58,199 nucleotides of DNA, from positions 1 to 58,199 of the forward strand of contig UQBY01000022.1 of the NCBI GenBank assembly GCA_900539375.1, given 5' to 3'. This stretch comes from an uncultured Clostridium sp. (GTDB taxonomy: Bacteria; Bacillota; Clostridia; Clostridiales; Clostridiaceae). Of this stretch, positions 1-8,284 are shown piece after piece. Below the pieces are notes generated by a model. It was not told the origin of the DNA. It saw nothing but the letters and a program-made list of their open reading frames with translations, and did no database searches. The translations under genes were made by a program, and so were the position numbers. Numbering within the stretch: position 1 is the first letter of the stretch; every line of letters begins with the position of its first letter.

Positions 1-1064
1 ACTATTTAGATAGAGAAAAAGGAAAAGTAGTTACATTTAAATCTGTAATTTTAGCAGGGGTTTATGATATAAAAAATTTAAAATTAAAATTAAGACCAGA
101 TGAGGAAAAAAAGTATAATTCGCCATGGAACATAGCAGTTCCTTTTAATATTGATATGAGCTTATCAAAAATAGGAATAAAAAATATGCTAGAAGAGTAT
201 AAAAAAGACAAAGGCTTAGAATTAGATTTAGAAAAGACAGTAGATTTTATTTATTTTTATACAAGTGGTTATCCTTTTTTAGTAAGTAGGATATGTCAAA
301 TAATAGATGAAGATTTAGGAGCTTTTTGGAATGAAGAAAATATGATAAAGGCTATAAAATTATTATTAAATGAGCAAAACACATTATTTGATGACTTAAT
401 AAAGAATATAGAAAATAATAAGCATTTAAAAGATTATGCATTAGATATTATAATGAATGGAGCTAGAAATACTTTTAATATATTTAATCCTACCATAAAT
501 TTAGGAGTAATGTTTGGATATTTTAAAAATGAAGATAATATGGTAGCTATTTCAAATAGAATATTTTCTCAAGTTTTATATAACTATTTTTCATCATTAC
601 TAGAAAATAATGATACAATGAAAAAATATAATTTTAAATCTGATTTTATTTGTGGTAATGGTCTTAATGTTGAAAAGATTTTAATTAGATTTCAGCAGTT
701 TATGAAGGAAGAATATTCTTCAAAAAATGAAAGCTTTTTAGAAACTCATGGTAGAATGTTATTTTTATCTTTTCTAACACCAATAATAAATGGAATAGGA
801 TTTGCTTTTAAAGAGGTACAAGTATCTGAGGAAAAAAGATTAGATGTAGTAATAACTTATAATAACAATAAATATATAATAGAGCTAAAAGTATGGCATG
901 GAGAAGAATACCATGAAAAAGGTTTAAAGCAATTAGTAGATTATCTTAACATTAATAATCAAAATAAAGGATACTTACTAATATTTAATTTTAATAAAAA
1001 TAAAGAGTATAAAAAAGAAGAAGTAATTGTTGAAGGAAAAGAAATATTTGAAGTATTTGTTTAG
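1..1064 (+). CDS. AAA-ATPase/PD-(D/E)XK nuclease-like protein, 5' end cut off by window
   Basis: The reading frame is open from base 3 to the stop at 1064, so the gene begins upstream of the window; an in-frame ATG at 156 falls inside a segment that aligns with the middle of the next gene and is not the start. Visible are the end of the ATPase region and a C-terminal PD-(D/E)XK-type domain (an EKRLDVV strand, then IIELKVW, giving the Asp and E-x-K residues). The family (AAA-ATPase-like plus DUF1703) occurs as multicopy sets in Clostridium; its role is not known and a defence or mobile-element origin is only a guess. It is a tandem paralogue of the gene at 1251-2795. Confidence 0.85.
   Translation, partial: YLDREKGKVVTFKSVILAGVYDIKNLKLKLRPDEEKKYNSPWNIAVPFNIDMSLSKIGIKNMLEEYKKDKGLELDLEKTVDFIYFYTSGYPFLVSRICQIIDEDLGAFWNEENMIKAIKLLLNEQNTLFDDLIKNIENNKHLKDYALDIIMNGARNTFNIFNPTINLGVMFGYFKNEDNMVAISNRIFSQVLYNYFSSLLENNDTMKKYNFKSDFICGNGLNVEKILIRFQQFMKEEYSSKNESFLETHGRMLFLSFLTPIINGIGFAFKEVQVSEEKRLDVVITYNNNKYIIELKVWHGEEYHEKGLKQLVDYLNINNQNKGYLLIFNFNKNKEYKKEEVIVEGKEIFEVFV
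828..923 (+). repeat. 96-bp exact direct repeat, copy 1
   Basis: This block is identical base for base to 2559-2654 in the downstream paralogue and covers the PD-(D/E)XK catalytic core, while flanking sequence differs at many third-codon positions. It suggests recent gene conversion or strong constraint. Confidence 0.9.
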
Positions 1065-1106
1065 AAATTTAAGCATTTAGAAAATTATAAGTAGAAAGCA
1101 TAATAT

Positions 1107-1140
1107 AAGCTGTATTCGAAAGAGTATGGCTTTTGGTTTT
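1107..1140 (+). terminator. Rho-independent terminator after first AAA/PD-(D/E)XK gene
   Basis: The arms AAGCTGTA (1107-1114) and TATGGCTT (1125-1132) pair over 8 bp with two G-U wobbles, around the loop TTCGAAAGAG, followed by a T-rich run. The same hairpin with the same loop recurs after the next gene, so the duplicated unit included its terminator. Confidence 0.7.
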
Positions 1141-1250
1141 GAAAAAATATTTTCAGAAAATTATAATAAATCTATTTTACATAAATAAGAGAATACTATA
1201 TAATTATAATGTTGATTGATAATATAATAAAATTAGGAGTATTTAAGTAT

Positions 1251-2795
1251 ATGAAAAGATTTAATACAACTGGTCTTTGTAATCCAAAGAAGCATTATAT
1301 GGTTGATATAAGTGATAAGTTAGAAAAAATAAAGGTATTAATAGAGAATGAAGAATACTTTGTAATAAATAGACCAAGACAATATGGAAAAACTACAACA
1401 TTAACAGCTTTAGAAAAGAGTTTAAATGAGAAATATTTAGTTATAGATATAAGCTTTGAAGGAATTGGAGATATTGTTTTTAGTAAGGAAGAAAAATTTG
1501 TAACAGAATTTATAAATTTAATTGATGATATGCTTGATTGTGTAGATGAAAATTTAAGGGAGATATTTAGAAAACTAAGTTTAGAGGTTTCTACATTGTC
1601 TAATTTATCTAGGTTAATATCTAAATTCATAAAAAACTTAGATAAAGAAGTAATTCTTATAATAGATGAGGTAGATAAAAGTTCTAATAATCAAATATTT
1701 TTAAATTTTTTAGGAATGCTTAGAAATAAATATTTAGATAGGGAAAAAGGTAGAGCAGTTACATTTAAATCTGTAATTTTAGCTGGAGTTTATGATATAA
1801 AGAATTTAAAATTAAAGCTAAGACCAGATGAGGAAAGAAAATATAATTCACCATGGAATATAGCAGTACCTTTTAATGTTGATATGAGTCTTCATAAAGA
1901 GGGAATAGAGAATATGCTAAATGAATATGCTTTAGATAAAAATTTAGCTTTTGATACATCAAAAGCAGCAGAGTTTATTTATTTTTATACAAATGGATAT
2001 CCTTTTTTAGTAAGTAGATTATGTCAAATAATAGATGAAGATTTAAAAGCTTCTTGGAATGAAGAAACAATGGTAAGAGCCGTAAAATTGCTTTTATTAG
2101 AGAATAATACTTTATTTGATGACTTAGTAAAAAATATGGAAAATAATAAGGAACTTCAAAATCTTATTGAAAGTATAGTAATTAACGGCAAAATTATAAG
2201 CTTTAATTTAGGTAATCCTCTAATAAATTTAGGCACAATGTTTGGAATTTTATCTGAGAGAGATAATAAGGTATCAATAAGTAATAGGATATATGAGCAA
2301 TATATTTATGATTATCTATCATCTAAAATAGAAGTATCAAATAATGTTTTAGAAAAGTATAATTTTAAAAGTGATTTTATTGAAGGAAATGGATTAAATA
2401 TAGAAAAGATATTATTAAGATTTCAACAATTTATGAAAGAGCAATATAGCAAAAAAGATACAATATTTTTAGAAAGAGAAGGTAGGTTACTTTTTCTAGC
2501 ATTTATAAAACCAATAATAAATGGAGTAGGCTTTGATTTTAAAGAAGTTCAAATTTCAGAGGAAAAAAGATTAGATGTAGTAATAACTTATAATAACAAT
2601 AAATATATAATAGAGCTAAAAGTATGGCATGGAGAAGAATACCATGAAAAAGGTCTAAAGCAACTAGCTAATTATCTTGATATTAATAATCAAGATAGAG
2701 GATATTTATTAGTGTTTAATTTCAATAAAAATAAAGAATATAAAAAAGAAGAATTAATTGTTGAAGAAAAAGAAATTTTTGAAGTATTTGTTTAG
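1251..2795 (+). CDS. AAA-ATPase/PD-(D/E)XK nuclease-like protein
   Basis: A 514-residue protein with an N-terminal P-loop ATPase (Walker A-like RPRQYGKTTT near residue 40; Walker B-like VILIIDEVDKS near residue 135) and a C-terminal PD-(D/E)XK-type domain (RLDVV...IIELKVW). The start at 1251 is preferred over the in-frame ATG at 1209 because AGGAG lies at 1235-1239 and the protein then begins MKRFNTTG. The family is AAA-ATPase-like plus DUF1703. A nucleic-acid-processing or defence role is plausible from the fold but not shown here. It is followed by its own terminator and is a tandem paralogue of the gene upstream. Confidence 0.85.
   Translation: MKRFNTTGLCNPKKHYMVDISDKLEKIKVLIENEEYFVINRPRQYGKTTTLTALEKSLNEKYLVIDISFEGIGDIVFSKEEKFVTEFINLIDDMLDCVDENLREIFRKLSLEVSTLSNLSRLISKFIKNLDKEVILIIDEVDKSSNNQIFLNFLGMLRNKYLDREKGRAVTFKSVILAGVYDIKNLKLKLRPDEERKYNSPWNIAVPFNVDMSLHKEGIENMLNEYALDKNLAFDTSKAAEFIYFYTNGYPFLVSRLCQIIDEDLKASWNEETMVRAVKLLLLENNTLFDDLVKNMENNKELQNLIESIVINGKIISFNLGNPLINLGTMFGILSERDNKVSISNRIYEQYIYDYLSSKIEVSNNVLEKYNFKSDFIEGNGLNIEKILLRFQQFMKEQYSKKDTIFLEREGRLLFLAFIKPIINGVGFDFKEVQISEEKRLDVVITYNNNKYIIELKVWHGEEYHEKGLKQLANYLDINNQDRGYLLVFNFNKNKEYKKEELIVEEKEIFEVFV
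2559..2654 (+). repeat. 96-bp exact direct repeat, copy 2
   Basis: Identical to 828-923; see that entry. The offset between copies is 1731 bp, which would be the length of DNA lost or gained by recombination between them. Confidence 0.9.
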
Positions 2796-2837
2796 AATCC
2801 TAATGGCAAAGAAAATTATAAGTAGAAAGCAAGAAAT

Positions 2838-2870
2838 AAGCTATATTCGAAAGAGTATAGCTTTTTGTTT
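2838..2870 (+). terminator. Rho-independent terminator after second AAA/PD-(D/E)XK gene
   Basis: AAGCTATA (2838-2845) and TATAGCTT (2856-2863) are perfectly complementary around the loop TTCGAAAGAG, followed by TTTGTTT. Compared with the copy at 1107 the stem keeps pairing through compensatory changes. Confidence 0.75.
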
Positions 2871-2912
2871 TGAAAAGAATTATTTTGAGAAAATTATAAA
2901 TGAATTCAATAA

Positions 2913-3107
2913 ATGACTTGGAAAAGTATTTTTAAATTAATAGAATTTATTATTCCACAAAACTTATTTGGAATAAGTGATATAGGAAAAGTTTTTCTTG
3001 GAATTATATATACAATATTAGCATGTGGTATATTATATTTTGTATCTGAAATAATCAATAAAAAGTTACCATTTATATTAGGTAAAGCTAATTATATAAA
3101 ACATTAA
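2913..3107 (+). pseudogene. Probable remnant of a membrane acyltransferase (C-terminal fragment)
   Basis: A 64-codon frame with one or two hydrophobic segments (residues 23-46) ending in VSEIINKKLPFILGK, which resembles the last helix and tail of acyltransferase-3-type membrane proteins. No ribosome binding site precedes the ATG and stop codons lie directly upstream in frame, so this looks like the tail of a decayed gene. The rest of the 2796-3217 interval holds the terminator and the leader of the flippase gene. It could instead be a short unrelated membrane peptide. Confidence 0.35.
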
Positions 3108-3217
3108 GTACATATAAGGTGATTTTTATGATATAATAAAAAATGTTATGACATAATTCAGAAATATTATAAAATCAAGGAGGCGTTGGAAGAAAGTATC
3201 TTCTAATATATAAGTAT

Positions 3218-4774
3218 ATGAAAATTGATAGAACTAAAAATGCTACAAGAAATATAGTGTTTGGTATTATTTTAAAAGTATATCAAATTGCTATTCCATT
3301 TTTAATGAGAACTGCAATGATTTATTTTATGGGAATGCAGTATCTTGGATTAAATAGTTTATTTACATCAATTCTTCAAGTTCTTAATTTAGCTGAACTT
3401 GGAGTAGGTAGTGCAATGGTATTTAGTATGTACAAGCCTATTGTAGATGATGATAAAGTTACTATTTGTGCTTTAATGAAATTGTATAAGATATATTATC
3501 GTTTTATAGGTTTAGCAATAGCTATTATAGGTTTAGTATTACTTCCATTTATACCTAAGTTAATTCATAGTGATTTACCAAGTGGAATGAATATATATAT
3601 TTTATATTTATTAAATTTAGCAGCTACAGTATTATCTTATTGGTTGTTTGCTTATAAAAATAGTTTATTGCAAGCTCATCAACGTAGTGATATTACAAGT
3701 AAAGTAACTTTATGTACAAATACTATTCAATATGCACTTCAATTAATAGTAATAATATTTATTAAAAATTATTATTTATTTTTAATTATTGCTTTATTTA
3801 CACAAGCTTTAACTAATATTGTTACTGCTATAGTAGTTACAAAACTATATCCAGGATATAATCCACAGGGAGATTTAGATAAGAGTTTAATAAAAGATAT
3901 TAATCAGCGTATTAGAGATTTATTTACATCTAAATTAGGTGGAGTTATAGTTAATTCTGTTGATACTATTGTAATATCTGCATTTTTAGGATTAACAGTA
4001 CTTGCAATATATCAAAATTATTATTTTATATTAACTTCAGTTATAGGATTTGTTACTATTGTTTTTAAAGCATGTACTGCAGGAATAGGTAATAGTATTA
4101 TAGTTGAAACAAAAGAAAAGAATTTTAGGGACTTAAATAAATTTACTTTTATAATTTCATGGATATCAGGTTTTTGTGCAACTTGTTTTTTATGTTTATT
4201 TCAGCCTTTTATGGATGTGTGGGTTAAAAAAGAAAGTTTAAAGCTTGGTTTTAGTGCAGTTATTTGTTTTTGTATATATTATTTTGTATATGAAATAAAT
4301 CAATTATTATGTACTTATAAAGATTCTGCAGGAATATGGCATGAAGATAGATTTAGACCTCTTGTAACTGCCATTGGAAATTTAATAATGAACTTAATTA
4401 TGGTTCAATTTTTAGGAGTATATGGAGTAATATTATCTACAGTATTATCTACATTATTTATAGGAATGCCTTGGTTATTACACAATTTGTTTACTGTATT
4501 ATTTGAAAAGAAACAATTAAAAAGATATTTAAATAAATTATCTTTTTATGTAGTAATAGTTTTTGTTGGATGTGTGATAACATATATTATATGTATGTAC
4601 TTACCATTTAAATCAAAATGGACTATTTTAATTGTAAGAGCAATTATATGTTGTATTATACCTAATGTTTTATATTTCATTGTTTATCGTAAAAGAGAAG
4701 AGTTTAAAGAAAGTATGCAGCTTTTTGATAAAATGACAAAGGGAAAAATTCCTTTATTAAAAAGGTTTTATTAA
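3218..4774 (+). CDS. Polysaccharide flippase (Wzx/PST-type membrane transporter)
   Basis: A 518-residue, very hydrophobic protein with about 12-14 predicted helices and the N-terminal layout of the oligosaccharide flippase family (NIVFGIILK, then YFMGMQYLGLNSLFTSILQVLNLAELGVGSA). Members move lipid-linked oligosaccharides across the membrane. The gene stands apart from the main glycan locus and is one of two flippases in the window. The only good Shine-Dalgarno, AAGGAGG at 3179-3185, is over 30 bases from the ATG while the frame is open between them, so the true start may be a non-ATG codon upstream. The gene ends in a convergent hairpin shared with the next gene. Confidence 0.85.
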   Translation: MKIDRTKNATRNIVFGIILKVYQIAIPFLMRTAMIYFMGMQYLGLNSLFTSILQVLNLAELGVGSAMVFSMYKPIVDDDKVTICALMKLYKIYYRFIGLAIAIIGLVLLPFIPKLIHSDLPSGMNIYILYLLNLAATVLSYWLFAYKNSLLQAHQRSDITSKVTLCTNTIQYALQLIVIIFIKNYYLFLIIALFTQALTNIVTAIVVTKLYPGYNPQGDLDKSLIKDINQRIRDLFTSKLGGVIVNSVDTIVISAFLGLTVLAIYQNYYFILTSVIGFVTIVFKACTAGIGNSIIVETKEKNFRDLNKFTFIISWISGFCATCFLCLFQPFMDVWVKKESLKLGFSAVICFCIYYFVYEINQLLCTYKDSAGIWHEDRFRPLVTAIGNLIMNLIMVQFLGVYGVILSTVLSTLFIGMPWLLHNLFTVLFEKKQLKRYLNKLSFYVVIVFVGCVITYIICMYLPFKSKWTILIVRAIICCIIPNVLYFIVYRKREEFKESMQLFDKMTKGKIPLLKRFY

Positions 4775-4835
4775 TTATTCAAAGACTTTAGGGTAAAATT
4801 ATATGTCTTAATTAATATATTATATAAAACAAAAG

Positions 4836-4885
4836 GGGTTGTCTTATTAGCTATTTTTAACAGCTAATGGGACAATCCTATTTTT
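4836..4885. terminator. Bidirectional terminator between convergent genes
   Basis: A 17-bp stem (4836-4852 with 4862-4878, three G-U pairs) with a 9-base loop. T-rich sequence follows on the plus side and A-rich sequence precedes on the left (T-rich on the minus side), so it can serve both the flippase gene and the acyltransferase gene that converge here. Confidence 0.8.
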
Positions 4886-5903
4886 AAAAACCAAATATAT
4901 TAAGAGCAAGCTTTTTACCAAATAATTTTTTTATTATAAAAATAAATAATAAGGAAACTAATATTGTTACTATTGTTGTAATTATTATATTTAATATATT
5001 ATTAGAACAAGAAAAGAAATTAATAAATTTTCTCATTATAAACATATGAATTAAATAAATGCCAAAACTATTATCTCCCCAAAACTTTAAAATTTTATTG
5101 CTTAATGCTTCTTTATAAAATAATAATACTTTTATAAAATAATATGAATATAAGAATGAAGTAATTTTTATTTGACTTTTACCAATGCTACTATTAAAGA
5201 ATTTTGACCAAATGAATCCTTCTATTATTGAAAAAATAAGCATAATTATTGTTAGAGTTAAATTTTTTTTAATATTTATAGTTTTTTTAATATTTCTTTC
5301 TATAATACCCATATAATAAAATAGCATCCATGTTGTAAATGGAAGAGCATTATAAGGAAATGGTAATGGATTATTTATCCAAGTAAATACATATTGAATT
5401 AGTATAGTTAAAAAACTTAAAGAATATATGTATATAGGATTTATTTTATGTATTAACTTAATAAGAAAGGGAGTAATTATTATTAGTTGTAGATATACAA
5501 TTATATAATAATATATTGAATTATTAGCTTGACCTGTTAAAAGAAAGAATAATTTTTTTGTTAAAGAAGCATGTCTTAAATTATCATTTAAGATAAAATC
5601 TATAATAGAAAAAACTAAATAAGGTATTCCTACTCTTAAAAATCTCTTTTTATAAAAAGATTTAATATAATTTTTATTATTAAATTTTTCTGGAGTTATC
5701 AGGTACCCAGAGATAAAGAAAAATATTGGAACTGAGCAATTTATAAATTGCCTTAAAAATATATTAACTTTATTAGTGGCAATACTAGAGGTAGCATGTA
5801 TTAAAACTATTCCTAATATGGCTATACCTCTTATTACTTGTATATAATTAAGTTTTTTATTTTCATTTAAAGTTATTGTATTTAAATTTATATTTTCATT
5901 CAT
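4884..5903 (-). CDS. Acyltransferase family 3 membrane protein
   Basis: A 339-residue protein with about ten hydrophobic segments. The N-terminal region YIQVIRGIAILGIVLIHATS carries the R-G-x-A...H signature of acyltransferase family 3 (O-acetylation of surface glycans and related acceptors), and SVPIFFFISGYL is the usual second motif. The start at 5903 (MNENINLN) is chosen because AAGGAGA lies just upstream on the minus strand; a longer frame to 5996 would overlap the preceding gene. It lies 35 bp downstream of the small membrane protein at 5939-6538 and is probably co-transcribed with it. The acceptor is unknown; wall polymer or capsule is likely. Confidence 0.85.
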   Translation of the reverse strand: MNENINLNTITLNENKKLNYIQVIRGIAILGIVLIHATSSIATNKVNIFLRQFINCSVPIFFFISGYLITPEKFNNKNYIKSFYKKRFLRVGIPYLVFSIIDFILNDNLRHASLTKKLFFLLTGQANNSIYYYIIVYLQLIIITPFLIKLIHKINPIYIYSLSFLTILIQYVFTWINNPLPFPYNALPFTTWMLFYYMGIIERNIKKTINIKKNLTLTIIMLIFSIIEGFIWSKFFNSSIGKSQIKITSFLYSYYFIKVLLFYKEALSNKILKFWGDNSFGIYLIHMFIMRKFINFFSCSNNILNIIITTIVTILVSLLFIFIIKKLFGKKLALNIFGF

Positions 5904-5938
5904 TTTATATATTCTCCTTAAATTAATAATATTTTCTT

Positions 5939-6538
5939 TTATGAGGGAAGCATTCTTGAAACAAAGGAACCAATACTTTCTGATGCTATTTTCCATTCAG
6001 TATTAATTTTAATTGCTTTAACTTGACCAGAAAGTGATAATATTTTAAATAGTTTTACCTTTATTAACACATTACATGTAGTTTTATTTGAAATTGTATT
6101 TTCATCTCCAATATTCATAACAACTATATCTAATATTTTAGTTAAATCATCTAAGTTTATAGGAGTAGGGTCTGTAGAAATATTTCCTTCTTCATCTTCA
6201 TGTTCTGGAATAACTATGTTAAAGGAGGATATAAGTCTTTCATTAGCAAGACCTGTATTTTCAAGTTCTGTCATATCTTCTATAAAATCTTCTTTAGAGT
6301 AGTTTATGTTTTCATCTAAATAAAAGTAATCAAAAATTTCACCATAATCCTTTTTTGTAAAGGCATCATACATTTTCGAAATAGTTGTTTCAGGGGTATT
6401 TTCTACTTTATCTACAGTTTGTTTTTTATTTCTGTTAGTATAACTTATAAAAAATATTAAAGAAAGTATAATTATTGTTGTTATTAAAATTATTATTGAT
6501 GGCAAAAGTTCTTTATTTACATTAAATTTTGTTTTCAT
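5939..6538 (-). CDS. Membrane-anchored protein with NTF2-like extracellular region
   Basis: A 199-residue protein with one N-terminal membrane helix (about residues 11-31) and an acidic outside region. The part TISKMYDAFTKKDYGEIFDYFY followed by a strand-rich tail ending in EWKIAS is the pattern of NTF2-like or DUF4878-type domains often found in small Firmicute membrane and lipoproteins. No lipobox is visible. AAGGAGAA sits immediately before the ATG. It lies upstream of the acyltransferase gene in the same direction. Its function is not known to me. Confidence 0.7.
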   Translation of the reverse strand: MKTKFNVNKELLPSIIILITTIIILSLIFFISYTNRNKKQTVDKVENTPETTISKMYDAFTKKDYGEIFDYFYLDENINYSKEDFIEDMTELENTGLANERLISSFNIVIPEHEDEEGNISTDPTPINLDDLTKILDIVVMNIGDENTISNKTTCNVLIKVKLFKILSLSGQVKAIKINTEWKIASESIGSFVSRMLPS

Positions 6539-6619
6539 TTCTCCTTATTTATCCTTTAAATTAATATTATTTATTATATTATAATAAAAGCTTATATAAT
6601 TATCAATGTAAAGCTTAAA

Positions 6620-6714
6620 GGACTGTTGCACAAGAAATTTTATAGCAATATACATTGTAATATGTACTTATAAAGCACTTTATATTGTATTAATATTTCT
6701 TGATACAACAGTCC
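6620..6714. repeat. 95-bp imperfect palindrome, MITE-like or extended terminator
   Basis: Outer arms GGACTGTTG...CAACAGTCC continue inward as CACAAGAAAT/ATTTCTTGATA, with an AT-rich middle that can also fold. It fills most of the gap between the minus-strand genes ending at 6719 and starting at 6538. T-rich sequence follows on the plus side. It may be a terminator for the sortase operon or a very small non-autonomous element; no target duplication is evident. Confidence 0.5.
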
Positions 6715-6718
6715 ATTT

Positions 6719-7603
6719 TTATTCATATTTTTTTAAGTGTTTTGTGTAATGGATAAAGTATACTGTAATAAATATTATTCCAAAAAGGATAAAGAATAAA
6801 GAATTTACACATAAATTTTTTAAATAGTGTTTTATTATAGCTATTATAAAGTTTTTTAAGTAAGGTATTCCTATTATTAAAGAATCATAAAACTTAGAAA
6901 TATATCCACTAAGAGAAACTAAAAATACTATAAGTCCAGAAGCTATAGCAGAATAGCCAACCCATGCAAATGTTCTATAAATTCTTCTCTTTCCCCAAAT
7001 AAGAGCAATTAAAGCTATTAAAATAATATCTACTGAAAATAAGGCTATAGAAAAAGTTTTACCATTTAAAATAGTAAGCACATTTTTAATTTTATTTCCT
7101 GCAGAGGAATTTATAAATTTATTTAAATCTACTATTTGAAGTTCAGAGGTTAAAATAGTATTTACAGAAGCTCTAATACTTTTTATATCATTTTTTAAAT
7201 CTTCAGTCATTATAATAGAATTTTCTGATATAAAATTATCCATTTTTTCATCAAATTTTTCTAAATAAGGCTCAGTATTTAAAGAGCTTTCTTTTGAGTC
7301 CATTCCTAAAATAAAACGTACCATTGTTATCATAGTAGAATTTAATTCGTCTTCAATTTCTTTTGTGGTTATAATATCTTTCATAGTGTTTTGAGGTATA
7401 TTATTAGATAACATTAAATAATTAATATTATCATTTATACTTTCATAAATACTTTCAACACCTTTATTATTTTCAAGAGCTTCAGTATATAATCCTATGT
7501 CCAAAATTGTATTTTTAAAAAATACTAAAAATATATTTGCTAAAAATACAAAGGTAAGGAGTAAAGATATTATAAATGAAGCTACATTTTTTAGTCTTTT
7601 CAT
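6719..7603 (-). CDS. Four-helix membrane protein of the sortase operon
   Basis: A 294-residue protein with one N-terminal helix (residues 9-30), a mostly polar region of about 150 residues expected outside the cell, and three C-terminal helices (roughly 185-205, 213-238 and 262-285). AGGAGAAG precedes the ATG. It lies 11 bp downstream of the class D sortase gene and is the last gene of a three-gene operon, so a role in processing or displaying the anchored protein is reasonable. I recognise no family. Confidence 0.7.
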   Translation of the reverse strand: MKRLKNVASFIISLLLTFVFLANIFLVFFKNTILDIGLYTEALENNKGVESIYESINDNINYLMLSNNIPQNTMKDIITTKEIEDELNSTMITMVRFILGMDSKESSLNTEPYLEKFDEKMDNFISENSIIMTEDLKNDIKSIRASVNTILTSELQIVDLNKFINSSAGNKIKNVLTILNGKTFSIALFSVDIILIALIALIWGKRRIYRTFAWVGYSAIASGLIVFLVSLSGYISKFYDSLIIGIPYLKNFIIAIIKHYLKNLCVNSLFFILFGIIFITVYFIHYTKHLKKYE

Positions 7604-7614
7604 ATTTTCTTCTC

Positions 7615-8253
7615 CTATTTTACATAATCACATACAACAATATATCTTTCAGGTGCACTTCCTATAAAGTTAAAAGGATAACAAGTATATAAAGTAAGTT
7701 GTTCCTTATCAGTTGGTTCACATACTGTTGTATCCTCAGGATTTGTTATTCTTATATTTGAAACTTTATAAGTAAAATCTCCATAATAGGTAGAAACAAT
7801 TACTTCGTCTCCTTCTTTAATATTTTCTAAAGCACTAAAGGCAGTATCTCTATGAGCAGATAAAACAACATTTCCACCTTCTCCTGGAATTGTACTTCCT
7901 GCAAAGTGTCCTACTCCTTGAGAAAGTTGAGCTTTTCCATCCCCATGAAAAATAGGCTTTTCAAGATTAAGTGAAGGAATTTTAAGTGTTGCAAAGTTTT
8001 CTCCAAGTTCAGGTCTTACAATTTCTTGATTATTTATATTAAATTCTGTTTTTGCTAACTGAATAGGAGTAGAAGCAAATAAAAATGAACTTAAATCAAG
8101 GCCAGTAGTTATATACTTCCAACCAGCAGTTAGTATTATTAAAACTCCACATACAGCCAAAGAAATAGGGATTATAAACATAATCCCTACCTTTTTTGCA
8201 ATACTAGAGTTTTTGTGTTTATGAGTAAAATCTTTTTTATTTTCTTTATTCAT
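7615..8253 (-). CDS. Class D sortase
   Basis: A 212-residue membrane-anchored transpeptidase. There is one N-terminal helix (about residues 22-46), then the sortase beta-barrel with catalytic His in VVLSAHRDT, Cys in TLYTCYPF and Arg in APERYIVV. The TLxTCxP context and size fit class D. Sortases cleave a C-terminal sorting signal and join the protein to peptidoglycan. The substrate is likely the product of the gene 31 bp upstream, which has a signal peptide and an anchor-like tail; the LRR protein at 23028-24542 is another candidate. Ribosome binding site AGAGG lies upstream. Confidence 0.92.
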   Translation of the reverse strand: MNKENKKDFTHKHKNSSIAKKVGIMFIIPISLAVCGVLIILTAGWKYITTGLDLSSFLFASTPIQLAKTEFNINNQEIVRPELGENFATLKIPSLNLEKPIFHGDGKAQLSQGVGHFAGSTIPGEGGNVVLSAHRDTAFSALENIKEGDEVIVSTYYGDFTYKVSNIRITNPEDTTVCEPTDKEQLTLYTCYPFNFIGSAPERYIVVCDYVK

Positions 8254-8284
8254 ATTAAAAACCTCTATAGTATTTATATATAGT

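Noticed and set aside
156..158. ATG at 156 as the start of the first gene
   Set aside because: The frame stays open to the left window edge and the upstream codons align with the middle of the paralogous protein, so the gene is truncated by the window.
1295..1630. Minus-strand open frame inside the second ATPase gene
   Set aside because: It is antisense to a conserved P-loop domain, lacks a ribosome binding site and has composition expected of a shadow frame.
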